DNA of 64,000 bases from Nymphalis io (lineage: Eukaryota > Arthropoda > Insecta > Lepidoptera > Nymphalidae), in contig NC_065901.1 of NCBI RefSeq assembly GCF_905147045.1, forward strand, positions 5,456,001-5,520,000. The letters run 5' to 3'. Positions 59,449 through 64,000 of the stretch are shown in pieces. Below the pieces are notes generated by a model. That model had not been told where the DNA came from, made no database searches, and saw only the letters and a list, made by a program, of their open reading frames with translations. Position 1 is the first letter of the stretch. Every line of letters begins with the position of its first letter. The position numbers and the translations under genes were made by a program.

Positions 59449-59675
59449 GCCTGTAATTGTCCCGCTGTCCCACTGCTGGGCTACTCTCTTCTCCTTTATA
59501 GTAGAAGTGGCTGGTTTTGGAGGCTTCCGTACGATGTTTTTTTCACCACTGAATATAAGATGAAATATCAACACAAAGTAAAGCACATGCAAATTCAGTA
59601 CTGTTTGCCCAGTCTTGAACCTGTAATCTTGATTATAAGATTCACGAGTTCGACCCACTGAGTTGTTACGCTTCA
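59449..59675 (-). repeat. SINE-D copy, diverged
   Basis: The plus strand has 'cctgtaattgtcccgctgtc' and 'ccactgctgggctactctct' (tail), then 'aagcacatgcaaattcagta' and 'cttgaacctgtaatcttgat' (head side). It has several deletions in the centre. Confidence 0.75.
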
Positions 59676-59879
59676 TATTTATTATATTGTTGTACTGTTA
59701 TACACGGATTGATAAAAGCCTTCTCATGTATTGAAAAATAATCGTCATTTAACTAAGTAGATTCTGGATTTTTTAACAACATCTGCTTTTTAAATTATTG
59801 CCTTTAATGTGTGGCCTTAAGCTATTTTCATATATATAACAGTTTCCAGTTAATTTCGTGAGCGTTTGCGAGCGATTTG

Positions 59880-60063
59880 TGGTGAGTGAACCAGTGTAAC
59901 TACAGCCACGATGGATATAACGTCTTAGTTTCCATGGTGGTCGGTGGATTGACAAGGTAAGGAATGGTTAATATTTCATACACTGCCAATATCTATTGTC
60001 AGTTGTGACCACTCATCAGGTGGCCCATTTGCCAGTCCGCCTACAAATTTAAATTAAAAAAAA
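59880..60063 (+). repeat. SINE-A 3' half, diverged, with poly(A)
   Basis: 'ggtgagtgaaccagtgtaac', 'cttagtttccatggtgg', 'gaatggttaatatttcatac' and 'ccactcatcaggtggcccat' are in SINE-A order. The copy ends in A9 at about 60055-60063. Confidence 0.75.
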
Positions 60064-61589
60064 ATTACTTTATTTTATAATGCAAAAATGTTCGAACTTT
60101 AAAATTAATTTTGAAAAGCAATATTAAAGTTTTTAATTGATTCATGGAGCAATTCCCGAAGGCATTTATTTCCAAGCCCGTGTGACGATACTAATTTATT
60201 GAATGAATTAAAACTCCCAACATTAATTTCTACATCGAATATTGTTTTTTTACTAATATATTTAAATAAAATGTCATAAACATGTTTAATGTTTCATTAA
60301 AAAAAAAAAAGATTTTACTTATCATATAATATCTAAAATCCTTGATTCAAAAATGTTGTTCCTTTTTTTAATAGTTTTAATGCAATAAATCAAATCTTAA
60401 TCAAAAGACTTTTTTATATTTTGACGGGATGAAAAACAGCTCATGACACTGCCCCATACATTATCTCTATGCAAAAAATATTTAATCTATTGATCTATTG
60501 CTGCTCTATAGAAGAACAAAATCCACAAACACTATATATAATTATAATATTGAAAGAATATATCGTACACACTTTCCATACATACGTTAACTTTATTATT
60601 TCCAGTCTTATTTAACTTAAAGTTGCCAAGTCCTACTTAATCCGAACGAATTTAATCCGGCAGTATTATTTTATAGGAACTTACTTTGCATCTCTCTCGT
60701 GAAATGTAAAACTTACGGTGTACGCTATATTGAAATGTATATACTTTAACTCTTATAATTCTTATAATAATAACTATCGACTATATTACAAATCAATTTC
60801 TGTCATTTTGGGATCTTGATAAGTAGAGCTATTCTGTAAGAATAAACTTGAAAAGCACCGCAGAAAACACTCATGAAATGTCGGAAAATGGTATACGACA
60901 TTGACCTTAATAATTATACCATTTCAAGTATAAACACATCAGAATTGTATATCACCATAAGCCGGTTGTCCACATTTCACGGGTGAGTAATGAAGTCAGT
61001 TTTAATAGGATAGAACGGCTTCGGTGATTTTTTTGTTAAATATTAAGCGCAGAGGACAGACACTTGTATAATAAAAACGATACTATGTCATAGTTTAGAC
61101 GAACAATTTGTTCGCATTTCGTTAAAAATAATTAAAAATTTGGACCACACGCGATGAAAGTATAAAATATTCCAGCAACCTAATTTTTGTCGTAATAAAG
61201 TGTCAAATACACACGCTACATTGAAAATTCGAGAGAGAAATTTTGGCAAGTATCGTTGTGGTCCGCCAACTGTCTTAACCGCAAAAAAACTCCGAAAACC
61301 AACTTCCTCATTTCCAGTTTAATTCCGTTTGCGGTAGCAATGTCCGTTCAATTGGCTATAAATTTTATCCTAAAGTCGGGAATTTCAGTACATACGTAAT
61401 GAATGATTTTATTTTATATATTAAAGAACAAATTTTATTTGAAATTCGATAACATTACTACTTAAAAAAATCTAATATTTTTTTGTTAAACTTTTAAACA
61501 TTTATAAATTGATAATACTGTTTTTTGGCTTAGAAGTAAATAGTATAATGACCTTCAGTATGGAGAAGACTATCTTCTTCTGTTGCTAT
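60064..61589. other. AT-rich DNA, no gene seen
   Basis: No recognised repeat or coding signal. Confidence 0.5.
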
Positions 61590-61785
61590 ACCAATGTGCT
61601 ACATTACGGAATTTTTCGGATGCGGGTTCGATTTCCACCCCTATTCCGGTGTTTTTATGTATAAAGTATGTATTATGTATTTATTTAAAATGATATACGT
61701 AAATATGTATATCAGTTGTATATTACCTATAGCACAAGCATTAAGTTGCTACCTTGGGAAAGACGACTGGTTGTGCCAATAAAAT
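61590..61785 (+). repeat. SINE-E copy, diverged
   Basis: A B-box-like 'gatgcgggttcgatttccac' is followed by 'atgtatatcagttgtatatt' and 'cctatagcacaagcattaag', matching the SINE-E at 50086 across the point where the LINE sits there. The 62-codon frame over it is accidental. Downstream 61860-61876 is a GT microsatellite. Confidence 0.65.
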
Positions 61786-62025
61786 ATAAAATATATATAT
61801 GTCGCCCGGGTTAAGCTAGCAACGGCAGACATCTGCTTATCAGGAGTGGGGTGCATGGGGTGTGTGTGTGTGTGTTTAGCGAATAAAGAATGTTTATTAG
61901 ATATCTTTGCAGCGTGGTAATTGTTAAGGTTTAGTTAAGCTTTGTAAAAGGCGAGGTGGCCATTTAGATGTTGTTAATAACCGAAAGAGTGTAACTGCGA
62001 GGTGGCTGTTTCGATACTACTGACC

Positions 62026-62314
62026 TTTTTTTTTATAGAATAGGAAGGTGGACGAGCATATGGGCCACCTGATGGTAAGTGGTCACCAAACGCCCTTAGA
62101 TTGGCATTGTAAGAAATGTCAACCATCGCTTATAGCCAATGCGCCACCAACCTTGGGAACTAAGATTTTATGTCCTTTGTGTCTGTAATTACACTGGCTC
62201 ACTCACCCTTCAAACCGGAACACAACAATATCAAGTATTGCTGTTTTGCTGTAGAATATCTGATGAGTGGGTGGTACCTACCGAGACGAGCTTGCACAAA
62301 GCCCTACCACCAGT
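62026..62314 (-). mobile_element. SINE-A, full-length, well preserved
   Basis: A T9 run is followed by 'atagaataggaaggtggacg' and the complete antisense body to 'ccctaccaccagt'. It is nearly identical to 13359 and 53332, with a 3-base loss at 'cttagattggcattg'. Confidence 0.88.
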
Positions 62315-63548
62315 TTTTAATATGTAGCGTTGAATCTATTAGGATTCAGATTAGATATGAAAAGGCGTATTATTATTATAGGCAAATATGTAATGAAAAC
62401 ATCTTAAATGAAGTTGTTGATCAGAAGATAAAACGTAATAATATACACGATCTCCTTGGTCACGAGTGACCGAACTATACGGAAATATCTCTTTCTTTTT
62501 TTGGCAGATAACGATAACGCGTGGCCTTCAACAATACACGAGGACGTGTAATACGCCAGGACGGCTGTGTCGGAGGAAGCTATGAGTGTGTTGATTGCTG
62601 TTTGACACACAATATTATTTGTCTACATTTTGATTATTATTATTGTTACTTTTAGAACTCTTGATTTAATTTTCTTTGATTTGTTACATTTGTCTAGAAC
62701 TTAAAAACCAATAAGGTTTTTATCTCTAAAAAAAAGTTATGAATATCGTTATTCACGTAACAACCAATCAGAGCGGAGCACGTGCCTCGAGCGGGGTCGA
62801 AGTGTCATCTTAACAGGGAGGTTGACATTTTTAAATATACATTTTGAGAGAAAGCAAATGATCGAGTTGGATCGTTGAAGTGTTCTCGTTGATAAAAGTC
62901 AGATCGGTGTCCTGAACCCTCTGCTCGGCGTTGTTACTTGATAAAACTGTTAATTTATTTATTTTAATAAATTAAAACTGTAAAACTGTAAGAGTTGTGT
63001 TGTTTTCGCATATTAACCTAATGACACCTACTAAGCACGTAACTACTAATGAAGATATCAACGAGAATGTTGTATGAATGTTGTATATAATATATATATG
63101 TCGGACATACATATATTACATATAGTTAGTACATATAGTGCTGATAGATTCGATAAACAGACACAGTTATGTAAATTTCTCTCTATGTTTTCATTTACTA
63201 CCAAGTGCAAGAAAAAATTAAGTAATTAAAACTATTTATAAATGATCCATGTATTCTATACTGAGTTAATACGGTTTATATACTTAATGTTTTGTCTATA
63301 TATAAAAAGATTGTTTCAAATAAATTATGACAAAATTCACTACAGTCGACTGCTATTTTCGCAAAAAAGACTAACAGGGCCGACATGACAGCACTGCAGG
63401 CTAAATTGAACTTTGCATTCGACATTCAGTATTGACTTACACATTTATAGCAAATAAATACTTATAGACATAGAAGAGGAAATTCAGTCCCGCACTTGTA
63501 ACTTTACGAATGTCAATATAAATATGGCATTTTTTTGTAAAACAGTAC
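62315..63548. other. AT-rich DNA; possible solo LTR near 62740-63030
   Basis: 62740-63030 is less AT-rich, then passes into 'taataaattaaaactgtaaa' and 'actgtaagagttgtgttgtt', reminiscent of the R-U5 part of insect LTR retrotransposons. I cannot define the ends or a target-site duplication. The remainder is unrecognised. Confidence 0.3.
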
Positions 63549-63849
63549 AGTAACAGCTTGTTAATGTCCCACTGCTGGGCTAAGGCCTCCTCTCCCTTTT
63601 GATGAGAAGGTTTGGAGCTTATTCCACCACGCTGCTCCAATGCAGGTTGGTAGAATACACATGTGGCAGAATTTCAATGAAACACAGACACATGCAGGTT
63701 TCCTCACGAGGTTTCCCTTCACCGTCAAGCACGAGATGAATTATAAACACAAATTAAGCACTTGAAAATTCAGTAGTGCTTGCCCGGGTTTGAACCCACG
63801 ATAATCGGTTAAAATTCACGCGTACTTACCACTTGGCCATCTCGGCTTA
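63549..63849 (-). mobile_element. SINE-D, full-length, well preserved
   Basis: The plus strand begins 'taacagcttgttaatgtccc' and 'actgctgggctaaggcctcc', and ends with the antisense tRNA-like head including 'gggtttgaacccacga' (B box) and 'ccacttggccatctcggc' (A box). It is close to the copies at 26590 and 54181. A target-site duplication is not evident. The 67-codon minus-strand frame is not a gene. Confidence 0.88.
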
Positions 63850-64000
63850 TGTTATTATATATTTATGTAAAAAATCCACTTTATTTTTGATGTTGCATAA
63901 CAACAATCATTGTCAATATAGATTTAAAAAAAAAAACAGAGTTTTACTGACGTCACGATTCTGTGCCAGTTAGTAGATATGAATGATCGACGAGAGCTAG

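Overview
The window looks like AT-rich, repeat-dense, non-coding nuclear DNA from a lepidopteran, probably a nymphalid-like butterfly. That placement rests on repeats I recognise from memory: tRNA-headed SINEs ending in a 'gcccagcagtgggacat' type tail, a poly(A) element beginning 'gggctttgtgcaagctcg', RTE, R1-like and Jockey/CR1-like LINE ends, and a cecropia-type mariner. I find no host protein-coding gene, rRNA or functional tRNA. Every long open frame that makes biological sense belongs to a decayed transposable element.

Layout. 1-7100: old SINE fragments in AT-rich DNA, with one well-kept poly(A) element at 5100. 7170-7640: end of an RTE LINE. 9-16 kb: more SINE pieces. 16150-19450: three pieces of a Jockey/CR1-type LINE, one of them a badly decayed reverse transcriptase on the minus strand that is easy to miss. 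22-32 kb: SINE families interleaved with blank AT-rich DNA, including a very clean tRNA-SINE at 26590 with a 12-bp target-site duplication. 35495-36215: R1-like LINE end on the minus strand. 39-43 kb: repeat fragments and a complete tRNA-SINE at 43241.

43623-49492 is the most unusual structure. It is a direct tandem duplication of about 2.7-3.2 kb. The outer parts of the two units (A, 1473 bp; B, 634 bp) look identical, but the cores between them are unrelated (569 bp against 1089 bp). 50086-50641 is a tRNA-SINE interrupted by a LINE 3' end with a 7-bp target-site duplication. 54181-54499 is another clean SINE with a 13-bp target-site duplication. 55860-56080 is a TA-rich hairpin holding an 81-bp scrap of mariner. 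57300-58322 is a mariner transposase pseudogene with one frameshift and one nonsense codon. 58336-63850 holds further SINE copies and a possible solo LTR.

How the parts relate. The 3' end of the poly(A) element (called SINE-A here) shares 'cacttaccatcaggtgg' with the 3' end of the Jockey/CR1-type LINE, which suggests parasitism on that LINE's machinery. The tRNA-SINE family SINE-D ends in a short-repeat tail that resembles RTE-type tails. Family names SINE-A, C, D and E are local labels. SINE-A strands are given with the poly(A) end as 3'.
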